Of a stretch of DNA of 64,000 nucleotides, positions 27,419 through 36,220 are shown in pieces; position 1 is the first letter of the stretch, and each line of letters begins with the position of its first letter. A program made the position numbers and the translations under genes. The DNA is from Streptomyces sp. NBC_01497 (lineage in GTDB: Bacteria; Actinomycetota; Actinomycetes; Streptomycetales; Streptomycetaceae). The stretch spans positions 8,370,001 to 8,434,000 of the forward strand of contig NZ_CP109427.1 of the NCBI RefSeq assembly GCF_036250695.1, written 5' to 3'. The notes beneath the pieces are model-generated. The model made no database searches. It saw nothing but the letters and a program-made list of their open reading frames with translations, and was not told the origin of the DNA.

Positions 27419-28692
27419 CAGGTGCTTTCCTCTCATTCCTGTTCGCCGTTTTGGCACACGACCCCCGTGCATGGAGCGGCCATGAATATCTGGTGCCGGA
27501 GGTCAGTCGCGTATTACGTCTCAGAACCGCTCTGACAGGGGCCTTTGATCACTGCGGTATGTGTGGCACTGACGCTCCAACGGGAATCCTTCGAGCGGAC
27601 ACCCGCACGTTCAGGGTGACGGCATTGCACCGGCGCTCGGTGGCCCGCATGCTCAATCGCCGCCCGAGCGGGCGGCGTGGCCTTCCTGCCATTTTCTGTC
27701 ATTTTATGTGGCAGGTATGACGTCCGCATGTTCGTCACCCCTCAGGCCCGGTTCCGCTCGGCCGGCGGGAGCGGATCCCGGACGGCAGGCACCCGATCGT
27801 CCCCCCGCCTCGCAGGCAGAAGCGGCGCTGCTCCGAGCGGCCACCGGAGAGATCTGCGGTGCGCATCGCCTTGAGTCGGGCCGCGTCGCCTCGGGGATGC
27901 TCGAAAGTGATCGACCCAGCAGCCCCGGCTGCGTCGATCACGGTCCACGTTCCGGCCGGCCATCTCAGGCCGCCGCGCCGGCGAGGGCAGCCGCCGTGGC
28001 CCTGCTGATCACTCCCGGCCGGCGTGGCGACAGTCGCCGGCCTGTCCCGGTCCGGCAGGCATCCTCGGTCCTGGAGCCACCTGCGGACGCCGATCCTCGG
28101 AGGGGTACGGGGCGCGCGGTATACCACCTCCGCGTGTGGCGGTTCCACGACCGCTGTGGGCTCGCTGTACATCAACGGCATCCCGCAAACGGCATCCCGC
28201 ACCGCACCACCGCCGAAGAGATCTCGCCTGAGCATGGTGCCGGGTCTTGCCGACGCCGCGCGGACAGGTGAGCCCACCCGTCGTAACCAAGGTGCGCCGA
28301 CCTCCTCATCGCCGTGCTGATGTGTGTGTCGGAGTTTCCGTGGCAGGTGCAAGATAGTAATAAAGCTTGACAGTCAAATATAGTTACCATGTACGCGTAC
28401 CGGTGTCGGCGCCACGGCTTGCCGGCTGCCGGACCACTCGCGTTGTCCGGAGCCCGGCTCTACTGGCTTCTTCATCGCCGGGCCGATCGCGTGCTCCGCT
28501 TTGCCGGGCGCGGCGTGCGCGAGACAGCGGAGCTGTGGCAAGGCGTGCTCCAGGACTTCCCACGGTGACGGTGAACACCAGGCGGGATGTCGGAACAATC
28601 AACGTCGCCATCGAATAAAGCGGACGCTTCGACAGCAAATATCACACTTCTATCGTGAGTAGCAATGCAGGCGAACCGATGGAAAGTAAGAA
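27419..28692. other. Long gap, no gene recognised; one candidate operator
   Basis: About 1.27 kb, AT-richer than the surroundings between 28340 and 28690. TTGACAGTCAA (28365-28375) is an 11-bp palindrome in a promoter-like AT-rich patch. A 59-codon frame starts at ATG 28389 (MYAYRCRRHGLPAAG) but matches nothing I know. The gap probably contains decayed genes. Confidence 0.4.
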
Positions 28693-29046
28693 ATGACTGA
28701 CAAGAAGGTTATTGCCGTCCTCGGAGCTACCGGCAATCAGGGAGGCGGACTGGTCCGGGCTGTCCTCGACGATCCCCGCGGCGCCCTTCGCCGTACGGGC
28801 CATCACGCGCAACGCGGATTCCGAGCGGGCTCGGGCACTCCGGACAACTTCGCCAAGGCCCTGAATGAACCCGTGCTCTATCGCCCGATGAGCATTGAGC
28901 AGTTCCGCGCACAGGGACTACCCACCAGCAACGAATTCGCCAACGTGTTCCGCTACTACCAAGACGCTGAGACCGCGTTCGTCGGTGACAGGGAGCTGAA
29001 CCGCGTCCGCCGCCTCAAACCGCGCCTGCAGTCCTTCGAACAGTGA
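28693..29046 (+). pseudogene. NmrA-like NAD(P)-binding protein, frameshift plus internal deletion
   Basis: MTDKKVIAVLGATGNQGGGL is the Rossmann start of an NmrA/HSCARG protein. At ~28775 the frame slips: the next frame reads APFAVRAITRNADSERARAL, the true continuation. Then ~170 residues are missing and the C-terminus resumes in the first frame with NFAKALNEPVLYRPMSIEQF and YRQDAETAF-like sequence (YYQDAETAFVGDRELNRVRR). The continuous 117-codon frame is thus a chance fusion. An IS element begins right after its end. Confidence 0.75.
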
Positions 29047-29888
29047 GGCTTTTTCAACCTGCGGTTGAGCTGGCGTGATGCAGGGTGAGTACGGCCTGGA
29101 CGAGGCCGGTGATGCGGGTGGTCGAGCAGCGAAGTTTGCGGAGTAGTCGCCAGGACTTGAGGGTGGCCATGGCTTGCTCGACGAGGGCTCGGATCTTGGC
29201 CTGAGATCGGTTCACGGCCTGCTGACCGGCGGAGTGAGCCTCCCATCGGCCGCGGAAGGGGACCCGGATCGTGCCGCCGGCGCCGTGGTAGTCCTTGTCC
29301 GCCCAGCAGGGGGGGTGGGCCTGGGCAAGAGCATCGATGATGCCGTGTTCCCGGGCTGCGCGAACGTCGTGGACGGCCCCAGGCAGTGCCGGCGAGGCCC
29401 ACAGCAGCCGGCCGAACGGGTCGGCGATGACCTGCACGTTCATGCCGTGTCTCTTGTGCTTGCCGGAGTAGTAGGGCCGGTCGGCAGCGATCCGGTCGAT
29501 GGGCAGGAGAGTCCCGTCGAGCAGGACGTAAGCCTTCGTCGATGCGGCTTGGACAGCCTCGTCGAGGGTCGGTGCGAGGGCGGCCAGGAGGTCGACGGCC
29601 TCGCTGATGTAGCGGTAGACCGTGCTCGTCCCCATCTCGAAACCCGCTGCGAGCTGGGCGTACGTAGGCCCGTTGCGCAGATGCGCCAACACCAGCAGAG
29701 CTTGACGGCCGACCGATAGCCGGCGCCAGCGGCTTCCGATCCGGCGACGGTGTTCGCGCAGACGAGTGGCGAGGTACGTCAAGGACCGACTGGACACGTC
29801 CAGCCCGCACCGGTAGACAAGCACGTGAAGCCTCTGGTGGGTATCGGGTGATCTTGGTCGTGAACCCGTCTACCAGAGGCTTCACTCA
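29044..29888 (-). mobile_element. Intact IS5-type insertion sequence
   Basis: One transposase gene flanked by imperfect ends: AGTGAGGCTTTTT at the left and, read inward from the right, AGTGAAGCCTCTG. A perfect 12-bp inverted repeat, GAAGCCTCTGGT (~29827) and ACCAGAGGCTTC (~29872), lies upstream of the transposase. No target duplication could be fixed, so ends are approximate. It adjoins the truncated 3' end of the NmrA relic. Confidence 0.65.
29054..29824 (-). CDS. IS5-family DDE transposase
   Basis: 256 aa, full length. N-terminal HTH (RQALLVLAHLRNGPTYAQLA, GTSTVYRYISEAV), then a DDE domain: VLLDGTLLPIDRI (first Asp), HDVRAAREHGIID and WADKDYHGAGG (second Asp), and ALVEQAMATLKSWRLL (Glu). 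This is the only uninterrupted IS5-type transposase here; four others in the window are relics of a different IS5 subgroup. Confidence 0.88.
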   Translation of the reverse strand: MLVYRCGLDVSSRSLTYLATRLREHRRRIGSRWRRLSVGRQALLVLAHLRNGPTYAQLAAGFEMGTSTVYRYISEAVDLLAALAPTLDEAVQAASTKAYVLLDGTLLPIDRIAADRPYYSGKHKRHGMNVQVIADPFGRLLWASPALPGAVHDVRAAREHGIIDALAQAHPPCWADKDYHGAGGTIRVPFRGRWEAHSAGQQAVNRSQAKIRALVEQAMATLKSWRLLRKLRCSTTRITGLVQAVLTLHHASSTAG

Positions 29889-29998
29889 TGTGTCGAACCA
29901 ACTGAGCCGCTACCGGGCGCAAGTTGGCAAAGGCTCAGTGGCTCGGGCTCCACCTGGGCTTCTTCACCCGCCTGTGAGGTGCCCCGACGACTCACTGC

Positions 29999-30031
29999 CC
30001 CCGTTACGCAGCGAACCGTTGCGTAACGGGG
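29999..30031. terminator. 12-bp perfect hairpin
   Basis: CCCCGTTACGCA (29999-30010), 9-nt loop, TGCGTAACGGGG (30020-30031). Lies between the IS5 element and the CU044_5270 gene; terminator-like. Confidence 0.55.
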
Positions 30032-30063
30032 CGTCGTCAGTGAGCGTGGTCCTCGGCCGTCAT

Positions 30064-30111
30064 CTGACGTCCATGTTCATGGCCCCAACCACCGGGCCGA
30101 ATGGACGTCAG
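30064..30111 (-). terminator. Nested hairpin after the CU044_5270 gene
   Basis: CTGACGTCCAT (30064-30074) pairs with ATGGACGTCAG (30101-30111), with an inner GGCCC/GGGCC stem. It is 68 bp downstream of the stop of the sigma/CU044_5270 operon, a good place for its terminator. Confidence 0.6.
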
Positions 30112-30178
30112 CCACGGCATCGACGGTTCCCCATGGGGCCCGGTGCCGCGGCCCTGACGGTGACCCAGATGTGCGGCC

Positions 30179-31255
30179 TCAGTCCAGGTAGATGTCGTAC
30201 TGCTCGACGTCACCGGGCTTGAGCTGCATCTTCGGGTCGGTCTTGACGCTGGAGAGCTCCGTGCCCAGGGCGCGTCCGGTGTGCTCGTCGAGGATGATCG
30301 TCCACCGCACCGTTCCCCTGAAGTCCACGCCGTACGCCTGGCCCTGGCGCCCCGCGCGGTCCTTGACCGGACCGAGGTCACGCAGGCCGGACTGCTCGGC
30401 GAGCAGGCCGTCGATCGCGGCCGTCTGGGCAGGGCCGGGCGTCCACTCACGCAGCATGGACTCCAGGGAATCGATCGTCCAGTACGCGCTGCCGCGGGTG
30501 TCCGGGTTCTTCTCCGCCAGGTAGTCGGCGAGGCCGCGGACGGTGCTCGGCGGCGTGCTCCGGAAGTAGGCGGACTTCTCCCATGAACCCGCCGGCTTGT
30601 GCGTACGGCGGATGACCCGGCCGTCCTTGAAGTCCTCCACCTCGCCGCTGCCGTCGGCGTTCCAGCGGTCACGGGACTCGTCCACCGGTACCACCTCCGG
30701 CTTGTGCTTGCCGTCGTCCCACATCCCCAGTGCCCACTCCCGGAGGTGGGTCCCGCGGTGTGCGGCGCCGGGGGAGCCGGCCAGGGCGGCAGCCCGCTTC
30801 GCGACGGTGGAGAGCGGCACGGTGGCCCGGGAGCTCTCCACCTTGAGCGGGGCGGGCGCGGCGACGGCCGTCTGACCGCTGCTCCCAGTGACGGCGAACC
30901 CCGCCACGATCGCCGCGACGACAGCGGCTGCCGCCCCGAGGGACATCGACCGGCCGGGCGTCAGCCGGCCGAAGGGCGAGGGGCGGCGCGCGGCGGGGCG
31001 GGACGTGGCGGACTTCGCGACCTCGGACGTGGCATCCGTGTCGTTGATCTCGTTCAGCAGGTGTGCTTCGAGCTCCGCGTGACGGGTGGACGAAAGCCGG
31101 GGGACGACGGGCGGCGGGGCCATCTCACGCAGCGTGGCGAGCTCGGTGCGGTCGCGGGCCTCCTGCCACTGCTGGTTCCCATTCTCGATTGCGGGGCCCG
31201 CCGGACGGGGGGACGGGGTGGCAGTGTCAGAGCGGCTCCGGAACAGGGCGTTCAT
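30179..31255 (-). CDS. CU044_5270 family protein (membrane-anchored partner of a sigma factor)
   Basis: 358 aa. A cytosolic N-terminal ~100 residues, one transmembrane helix (LGAAAAVVAAIVAGFAVTGS, ~106-126), and an extracellular domain to the end. CU044_5270 proteins lie directly downstream of sigma-70 family genes in actinomycetes and probably act as their anti-sigma or sensor. Its ATG overlaps the sigma stop by 4 nt (ATGA), so the pair is translationally coupled. No zinc-finger (HxxxCxxC) of ZAS anti-sigmas is seen. Confidence 0.85.
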   Translation of the reverse strand: MNALFRSRSDTATPSPRPAGPAIENGNQQWQEARDRTELATLREMAPPPVVPRLSSTRHAELEAHLLNEINDTDATSEVAKSATSRPAARRPSPFGRLTPGRSMSLGAAAAVVAAIVAGFAVTGSSGQTAVAAPAPLKVESSRATVPLSTVAKRAAALAGSPGAAHRGTHLREWALGMWDDGKHKPEVVPVDESRDRWNADGSGEVEDFKDGRVIRRTHKPAGSWEKSAYFRSTPPSTVRGLADYLAEKNPDTRGSAYWTIDSLESMLREWTPGPAQTAAIDGLLAEQSGLRDLGPVKDRAGRQGQAYGVDFRGTVRWTIILDEHTGRALGTELSSVKTDPKMQLKPGDVEQYDIYLD

Positions 31256-31908
31256 GCGAGGTTCTCCTCGGTGAGTCGAGTCGGAATGCTGTCTCCGCGC
31301 TGTATCTGTCCGCTGTCTCCACGGAGTTCCCGGCCGCGTGCGCTGTGTGTGTCGTCGCGCCGGGTGGCTGTGTGCCCTACGGAGTCACGCAGCTTGGCGC
31401 GGGCGCGGGACAGCCGGGAGCGCACAGTGCCGACGGGTATGCCCAGGGCCTCGGCGGCGGAGGCGTAGTCCAGCCCGCCCCAGACGCACAGGGTGAACAC
31501 CTCGCGCTCGGTGCGCCGCAGCCCCTCCAGCGCGGCTGTGGCCGCCGCCAGCTTCTCGGCGTCGGCCAGCCGTCCGGTCACCTCGTCGGCGAAGTCCGGG
31601 ACGGTGTCGGCGCGTGGCATCCGAGCGAGGGCTCTCTGGTGCCGCCGGACGGAACGGGACGTGTTGCGCAGGACGTTGGTGGCGATGCCCAGCAGCCACG
31701 GCCGCAGACTGCCGGTCTCCTCCGGGCGCAGCCGCTCACGCGAGCGCCACGCCTCCAGGTAGGTCAGGGAGACGACGTCCTCGGCCGTGGCCCAGTTCCC
31801 TGTGGACCACAGGGCATGGCGGTACACGGCGTCCGCGTGCTCCCGGAACGCCTCGGCGAGCGCGGTCGGGTCACCTTCACGGAGACGGGCGTGGGTTGAT
31901 TGAGTCAC
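31252..31908 (-). CDS. RNA polymerase sigma factor, sigma-70 (ECF-like) family
   Basis: 218 aa. Region 2: FREHADAVYRHALWSTGNWA, then AEDVVSLTYLEAWRS; region 4: REVFTLCVWGGLDYASAAEA, LGIPVGTVRSRLSRARAKL. The C-terminal ~40 residues are polar and disordered. Starts possible are GTG 31908 (TQSTHARLREG) or ATG 31956 (MTHVTG..); the first matches where sigma homology begins. A GGAACC motif at ~31935 on the minus strand could be part of an autoregulated ECF -35 box, and would then make the short start (nearly leaderless) the right one. Confidence 0.88.
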   Translation of the reverse strand: MTQSTHARLREGDPTALAEAFREHADAVYRHALWSTGNWATAEDVVSLTYLEAWRSRERLRPEETGSLRPWLLGIATNVLRNTSRSVRRHQRALARMPRADTVPDFADEVTGRLADAEKLAAATAALEGLRRTEREVFTLCVWGGLDYASAAEALGIPVGTVRSRLSRARAKLRDSVGHTATRRDDTHSARGRELRGDSGQIQRGDSIPTRLTEENLA

Positions 31909-32099
31909 GTGGATTACTGTCCGACCGGTCTGGCGGGTTCCTGTGACGTGTGTCATGGACCGTGGGTGCCAGGCGCGCTGAAGCGGGGCTCGAACGGAAC
32001 AGGACGGAGGGAGAGGAAGCCGGCGCCTGACATTACCTGAACGACGTGCCATGGGCGGGCTTGGCTTCTGACCTCGCCTGACGGCGGGGTAGCGCTTGG

Positions 32100-32375
32100 T
32101 GGTGGACCGTCTCGCGAACTTCCTGGCCTGTGATCACGGGGCTCGGTGGAGACGTCACCCGGTGCTTCCTTCCGCGGGTCGCGTTGCTCGCGGGCCCCGG
32201 CCGCATGCTGGTGGGCGCGACGGATCGCGGAGTCGATGCCCAAATCCCACGTGATCACACTCTTCGCACGGGCCAGGAGCTGGAGCCGGGCGAGGACCGG
32301 ATGCCGGGTGCCGTTCCGCTGCCATCGGCGGAACAGGTCGCAGACCCGGTCCTACGGCCCGTACCAGTCAGGACC
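32100..32375 (-). pseudogene. IS5-family transposase relic
   Basis: Minus strand: RVCDLFRRWQRNGTRHPVLA after a stop, RLQLLARAKSVITWDLGIDS, AIRRAHQHAAGAREQRDPRK and a SSRDGPP end. This is the TVYxxFRRWxxxGTW..VL..LQ...D......VDSTxxRAHQHAAGAR block of IS5 (IS427-like) transposases, with an internal stop and loss of both termini. Confidence 0.7.
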
Positions 32376-32788
32376 GCTGACGACCGACCGATCGCCCTCT
32401 GCGCGCGCCGGGCGTCACCACCAGGCCGGACGAGGACCGCAGGCGCTCAACGAGCGCACCCGCGCTCCCGCGATTTGCCGCAACTCCGCAGGAACCCATA
32501 GGCCGCGAACGGCACGGCGGGCTCATTTCGGCAGATCGACCTGCGTGGCGACAGGAGCGCCGGACGGTCGCACGCTGTCGGGCGTAGTGATCCCAACGGC
32601 TACGGGCGCCGGAGCGTCCAACGCCTCGCGGAGAACGTCGCCGTGCCGGGGGTGGCGGGGGGACGGGGCAGCGTGGAAACCGCGCCGGAGTACGGCCTCG
32701 GCCACTCGGGTCGAGGGCGCCCTCTGGGCGGCGCTGCTGGTGTCGGATGCCGTTGCTGCGCTGCGGCAGGCCGCCGGGTCTTCCGAAG
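32376..32788. other. No gene recognised
   Basis: About 410 bases between an IS5 relic and the MITE-like element. An open minus-strand frame (32523-32942) continues out of the MITE but has no recognisable domain. Confidence 0.4.
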
Positions 32789-32950
32789 CTAAGGGCTGTC
32801 CCGTAACTGCTGTGAGTGCCTTGTGGGCGTCCAGTTCGCCCCAATTGGTGAGGGCCTCAGCGGAGCTGTAGATCCGGACGGACCCGGACAGGCTGATCCG
32901 GTAGCGGCACTCTCGCCAGCCTTGTGCTGAGTTACGGGACAACCCTTAGC
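32789..32950. repeat. MITE-like element with 20-bp terminal inverted repeats
   Basis: Left end CTAAGGGCTGTCCCGTAACT; the right end, read on the minus strand, is CTAAGGGTTGTCCCGTAACT: 19 of 20 identical. The element is 162 bp with no transposase. The ends resemble those of IS5-group elements in Streptomyces, so it could be moved in trans. The right end supplies the TAA stop codon of the gene at 32946-33533. Confidence 0.8.
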
Positions 32951-33533
32951 CTCGTAGCCGAGCCTCCATCGTCACCGCCAGAGCGAAAAGCAACTGCCTG
33001 TCGACGGCGTCCTCGTGCACCGTCAGGCGGTACCAGTCGTCGAACACCTTGGGCTTGTCGATGCTGAAGACGGGCTCGCCGTCCCGCGTGAAGTCGAAGT
33101 GGTATTTCACCAAGGCACCGGCGATCTCTCCGACCGTGTCGAAAAGCATCAGCAGCCGCCGGCCCCGCGCAGTCGCGATGCTGCGTTCGGTACCGGTGAG
33201 CCTGCCGAAGCCGGGCTGCTCGAACTCCCAGGTCGTGCGGTCGAGCGACTTCTTCGGCAGCACCCCGAACGAGCCGAGCACATGGCCCTCGCGGTCGAAT
33301 GCCTCGTAGCCGGTGAGGGCGGCGAGCCAGCCTTTCGAGCTCTCCCGGATGCTCACCAGCTTCTCGCCGCGCTGCTCGTCAGCATAAATGTCCAGCTTCT
33401 CGGACATCTTCAGCTGCTTCTCGGCGTAGCCGAGTGACGTACCCGGTTTCCCGTTCCCGTCGTCGGCGCAGATCCGGTACTTGCGCTTGAGACCGAGCGA
33501 GGTCTTGCGTACGTGGTAGGTCGAGGTCGGCAC
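32946..33533 (-). CDS. LURP-one-related/tubby-like (scramblase-fold) protein, 3' end set by a MITE
   Basis: 195 aa from GTG 33533 (PTSTYHVRKTSLGLKRKYRI). The alternating beta pattern (YRICADDGNGKPGTSLGYAE, LDIYADEQRGEKLVSIRES, EAFDREGHVLGSFGV, TWEFEQPGFGRLTGTERS) and the central hydrophobic helix fit the tubby/LURP-one/scramblase fold, many of which are uncharacterised in Streptomyces. The stop TAA lies inside the terminal repeat of the MITE-like element, so the native C-terminus may have been altered by a few residues. The frame is open to 34073 but homology-like sequence begins near the chosen GTG. Confidence 0.6.
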   Translation of the reverse strand: MPTSTYHVRKTSLGLKRKYRICADDGNGKPGTSLGYAEKQLKMSEKLDIYADEQRGEKLVSIRESSKGWLAALTGYEAFDREGHVLGSFGVLPKKSLDRTTWEFEQPGFGRLTGTERSIATARGRRLLMLFDTVGEIAGALVKYHFDFTRDGEPVFSIDKPKVFDDWYRLTVHEDAVDRQLLFALAVTMEARLRG

Positions 33534-34274
33534 GCTGCACAGAGTATTCGGCCTCGTTGCGACACTGACGCCGACGGGCGGCCTTCCGTTGCTTCGGCCC
33601 GTGTGACGCGGATCGCTCGAAGGGCTGTGACGCCGGAGCTTCGCGGATAGGGCCCAGGCCTTCTCGTGCTCGGCCAGGCGGTGGCGAGCGGTCTCCTTGA
33701 CGAGCTCAGTCCGGGGTGGTCGCGCCTTGACCCTGCCCCCTCCAGGCCGGTCTCCGTTCCCAGCACCGGGTCCTTCGGTTGCCCTGCTTCCGTTGCGGGT
33801 GGCGGACAGCCGTCGGTCGGCAGACGGCACGTCGGCTGGTCCGTGCGGCGGCTGTGCGTCCTCGATCACGGAGAATGCGCGGTCGCCTCGGGCGGGGGCC
33901 CGATCCCGCCGGCCGGAGGCGGCCCTGGGTCCGCCTGGCACGTGCCGCAGGGCGGCCGACTGCTCGGGGGTCTGTCCTTGCGGCGGCTCGGCCTGAGGAC
34001 GCCTTCCAGGCGCGGGCACATGCAGGCGTCGGTGGTGCGAGCGTGCTCGGCATGCTCGCACCACCATGGACATCTTCCCGGCCCGTGTCTCCTGGGCGGG
34101 GCCAGAGGACGGTGGCGCGCCGGGTGCGGAGCGCCACGAAGGTCGGGTGCCGTGTCGTGCCGGTCACGACCTGGGACAGCGGGTCCGCGTCCGTCGCCGT
34201 GTACACCGCGTGCACATCAGTTGGGCAGCGTGGTGTCCACCTCGTGCTGCACCCTCCTGCGGTGCTTCGGGGAT
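33534..34274. other. Long gap with an 11-bp hairpin
   Basis: About 740 bases. GGTGGTGCGAG (34031-34041) and CTCGCACCACC (34055-34065) form a perfect stem with a 13-nt loop, ~210 bp beyond the cyclophilin stop. Frames on both strands are open by GC bias; a minus-strand stretch near 34080-34215 (MHAVYTATDADPLSQVVTG) looks protein-like but unassigned. Confidence 0.4.
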
Positions 34275-34772
34275 TTAGACCGCGCCGCTCTCGGCGATGG
34301 TGATCTTGGCCTTGGTGGCGCCGTTGCCCGAGCCCAGGGACTCGATCCTCTTGACGAGGTCAAGACCGTCCTGGTCGGCGACCTCGCCGAAGACCACGTG
34401 CTTGCCGTCCAACCACGAGGTCACGACAGTGGTGATGAAGAACTGGGAGCCGTTGGAGTTCGGCCCGGAGTTGGCCATCGACAGCAGGCCGGGTCGGTCG
34501 TGCTTGAGAGTGAAGTTCTCGTCTGGGAACTTTTCACCGTAGATGCTCTTCCCACCGGTGCCGTTCCCACGGGTGAAGTCGCCGCCTTGCAGCATGAACT
34601 CGGGGATGACCCGGTGGAACGAGGAGCCGGCGAAGCCGTAGCCCTTCTCGCCGGTGGACAGTGCGCGGAAGTTCTCCGCGGTCTTGGGGACCACGTCGTC
34701 GAAGAGGTTGAAGTTGATGCGCCCTGCGGGCACGTCGTCGATGGTGATGTCGAAGTACACCTTGATCGTCAT
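34275..34772 (-). CDS. Peptidyl-prolyl cis-trans isomerase, cyclophilin type
   Basis: 165 aa, complete cyclophilin. Active-site blocks: [20 protein letters not shown] (His/Arg, FMxQGGD), [17 protein letters not shown], and [12 protein letters not shown]. No signal peptide, so a cytosolic folding helper like Streptomyces PpiA. ATG 34772 ([13 protein letters not shown]) follows GGAAGGATGGCGGG; the open frame upstream is not homologous. Confidence 0.95.
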   Translation of the reverse strand: MTIKVYFDITIDDVPAGRINFNLFDDVVPKTAENFRALSTGEKGYGFAGSSFHRVIPEFMLQGGDFTRGNGTGGKSIYGEKFPDENFTLKHDRPGLLSMANSGPNSNGSQFFITTVVTSWLDGKHVVFGEVADQDGLDLVKRIESLGSGNGATKAKITIAESGAV

Positions 34773-35353
34773 CCCGCCATCCTTCCATCGCTCGCTGGTG
34801 CGAGTGCGCCGCCCCCGCCGTACGGGTCCGAACGGCACGGTGGATCCCGTGCGATCCATGATCCTCGCCGGGGCACGGGGCACGGGGCACGGGGCACGGG
34901 GCACGGGGCACCTCGTGCCGGCCGCCGACTCACCGCGATGGTCAAGCCGGACCCGCGCCTCCACTCTCACCATGCCACCAAGCGCTGGCGCCACCCGCAC
35001 AGGACCGCCCAGCCCCGGCTGGGCGCCGGCCGGGGCGGTCTGTTCCGGCCCGCGCCTGGCACCACCACCCGCGTAAGCTACCGCGGCACAGGGCCAGGCA
35101 CCCGCGACGCGCCCCGCGCCAGCGGGTCGCCGTTGCTGTCCGTGTCCCCGGCGCCACGCGGACGGGGAACACCGAGTCCCGGCAGCGCCTCGAAGACCAC
35201 ACCGACACGCTGTGCGTGTCCACCGGCACTCGCGACGTGATGAACGTCGCACTGCAAGTCGCCCGGCAACGCTTCGCCGAAGGCCGAGCCACCACCCGCA
35301 ACGCTGTCGCTGCCTGATCCTGTCGGGAGGGCGGTATTATTTCCGGGTTTCAG
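34773..35353. other. Gap holding a heptanucleotide repeat, a hairpin and a possible C-terminal scrap
   Basis: Apart from the repeat at 34870-34911 there is a hairpin, GACCGCC (35003-35009) to GGCGGTC (35034-35040) with inner GC-rich pairs. Plus-strand ~35185-35317 ends [20 protein letters not shown], then [19 protein letters not shown] and a stop, which looks like a true protein tail of unknown family. Confidence 0.45.
34870..34911. repeat. Six perfect tandem copies of GGGGCAC
   Basis: A 42-bp run of a 7-bp unit, ~100 bp upstream of the cyclophilin start. Perfect copies suggest slippage-prone, possibly variable number between strains. Confidence 0.9.
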
Positions 35354-35578
35354 GTGTGGATTCGGGCCGTTGAGGGCGGCCCGTTCTATGTGGGGGGAAT
35401 GGCGTTGGGCCCGGTGACGCGGAATATTTTCGTGGAGTACAGCCAGTACTACATTCACGGTGGCCAGTATGACGCCGGGAACTGGTCCTTCAGGGACTTC
35501 AATGGCCTTGTAGGGGTCTTGGACGCCGATGGGTATCCCGCAGACCCGGGCGAATTCGCCATCGTAGTCACCGTTTGA
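35354..35578 (+). CDS. Hypothetical protein, possible N-terminal half of a split gene
   Basis: 74 aa (MWIRAVEGGPFYVGGMALGP...GEFAIVVTV). Composition and AT-richer codons look like a real protein. The stop overlaps a TTG of the next frame. Streptomyces has ~200-aa proteins whose first half ends in a ..GLVGV..G..V.TG.. strand and whose second half begins VTVEVL; this and the next frame would together match that layout, so a stop or frameshift may have split one gene. Confidence 0.4.
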   Translation: MWIRAVEGGPFYVGGMALGPVTRNIFVEYSQYYIHGGQYDAGNWSFRDFNGLVGVLDADGYPADPGEFAIVVTV

Positions 35579-35595
35579 ATTCCGGAGAAATTCGT

Positions 35596-35940
35596 GTGAC
35601 GGTCGAGGTCCTTTCTGAACCACCGCCTACGGTAAACCGTGAGGACTGGGACGAGATCGTCGAAGCGAGCCTCACCCTGGGAGGCCGGCCTCGTCTGTCC
35701 ACGTCGATGCCTACCGACGGGCTCAGCGAGTTGCCTGACTTCACCGTGGCCGGCCCTGGACCCTACCGGGTCCGCGTCCATGCGAGAGGAAGGGACGCGG
35801 CGAACGAACTCATCGCTCTCCCCTCGGGGCGGGATCCCGTCGAGGAACATCTGATCCAGGTGTGGGCCGCTGTGCCGGCTCCGCTGCGAGTGCACCAGCA
35901 GACAGACGTCGTCGGCAAGTCAGCGTTGCCCGGCCCTTAG
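35596..35940 (+). CDS. Hypothetical protein, possible C-terminal half of a split gene
   Basis: 114 aa from GTG 35596 with GGAG ~8 nt upstream (TVEVLSEPPPTVNREDWDEI). The end GPYRVRVHARGRDAANELIA, EEHLIQVWAAVPAP is a motif set I associate with an uncharacterised Streptomyces beta-rich protein. It may be translated by itself, coupled to the preceding frame through the TTGA overlap, or be the remainder of a broken gene. Confidence 0.5.
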   Translation: MTVEVLSEPPPTVNREDWDEIVEASLTLGGRPRLSTSMPTDGLSELPDFTVAGPGPYRVRVHARGRDAANELIALPSGRDPVEEHLIQVWAAVPAPLRVHQQTDVVGKSALPGP

Positions 35941-36220
35941 CCGTACACAGTCGCAATGGCGAGGCATTCGCATCGGGCCGGCGGGAGGGATTCCCCTCGT
36001 GGCTCCCATACGAATCGCGTCGTCGCCAGGCGATCGCACACCACGACCGGTCCAGTCCCTCCTGGCGGTGGTCCGCTTGCGCGCGTTGTGGGCCGCTGCC
36101 GCTGCCGCAGCCACAGTCGCTTCGTCCGGGCCCGCTGCCACTGCCATGCGGGCCCATCGCGGGGCGGGACCGCCGTCGTGCGGGCCCATCGTGTGCGGGC
36201 CCGCCGCCTTGCAGGGCGGG

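Noticed and set aside
32523..32942. A 139-codon minus-strand frame passing through the MITE-like element
   Set aside because: It starts in one terminal repeat and exits through the other with no conserved domain; likely chance openness of the element.
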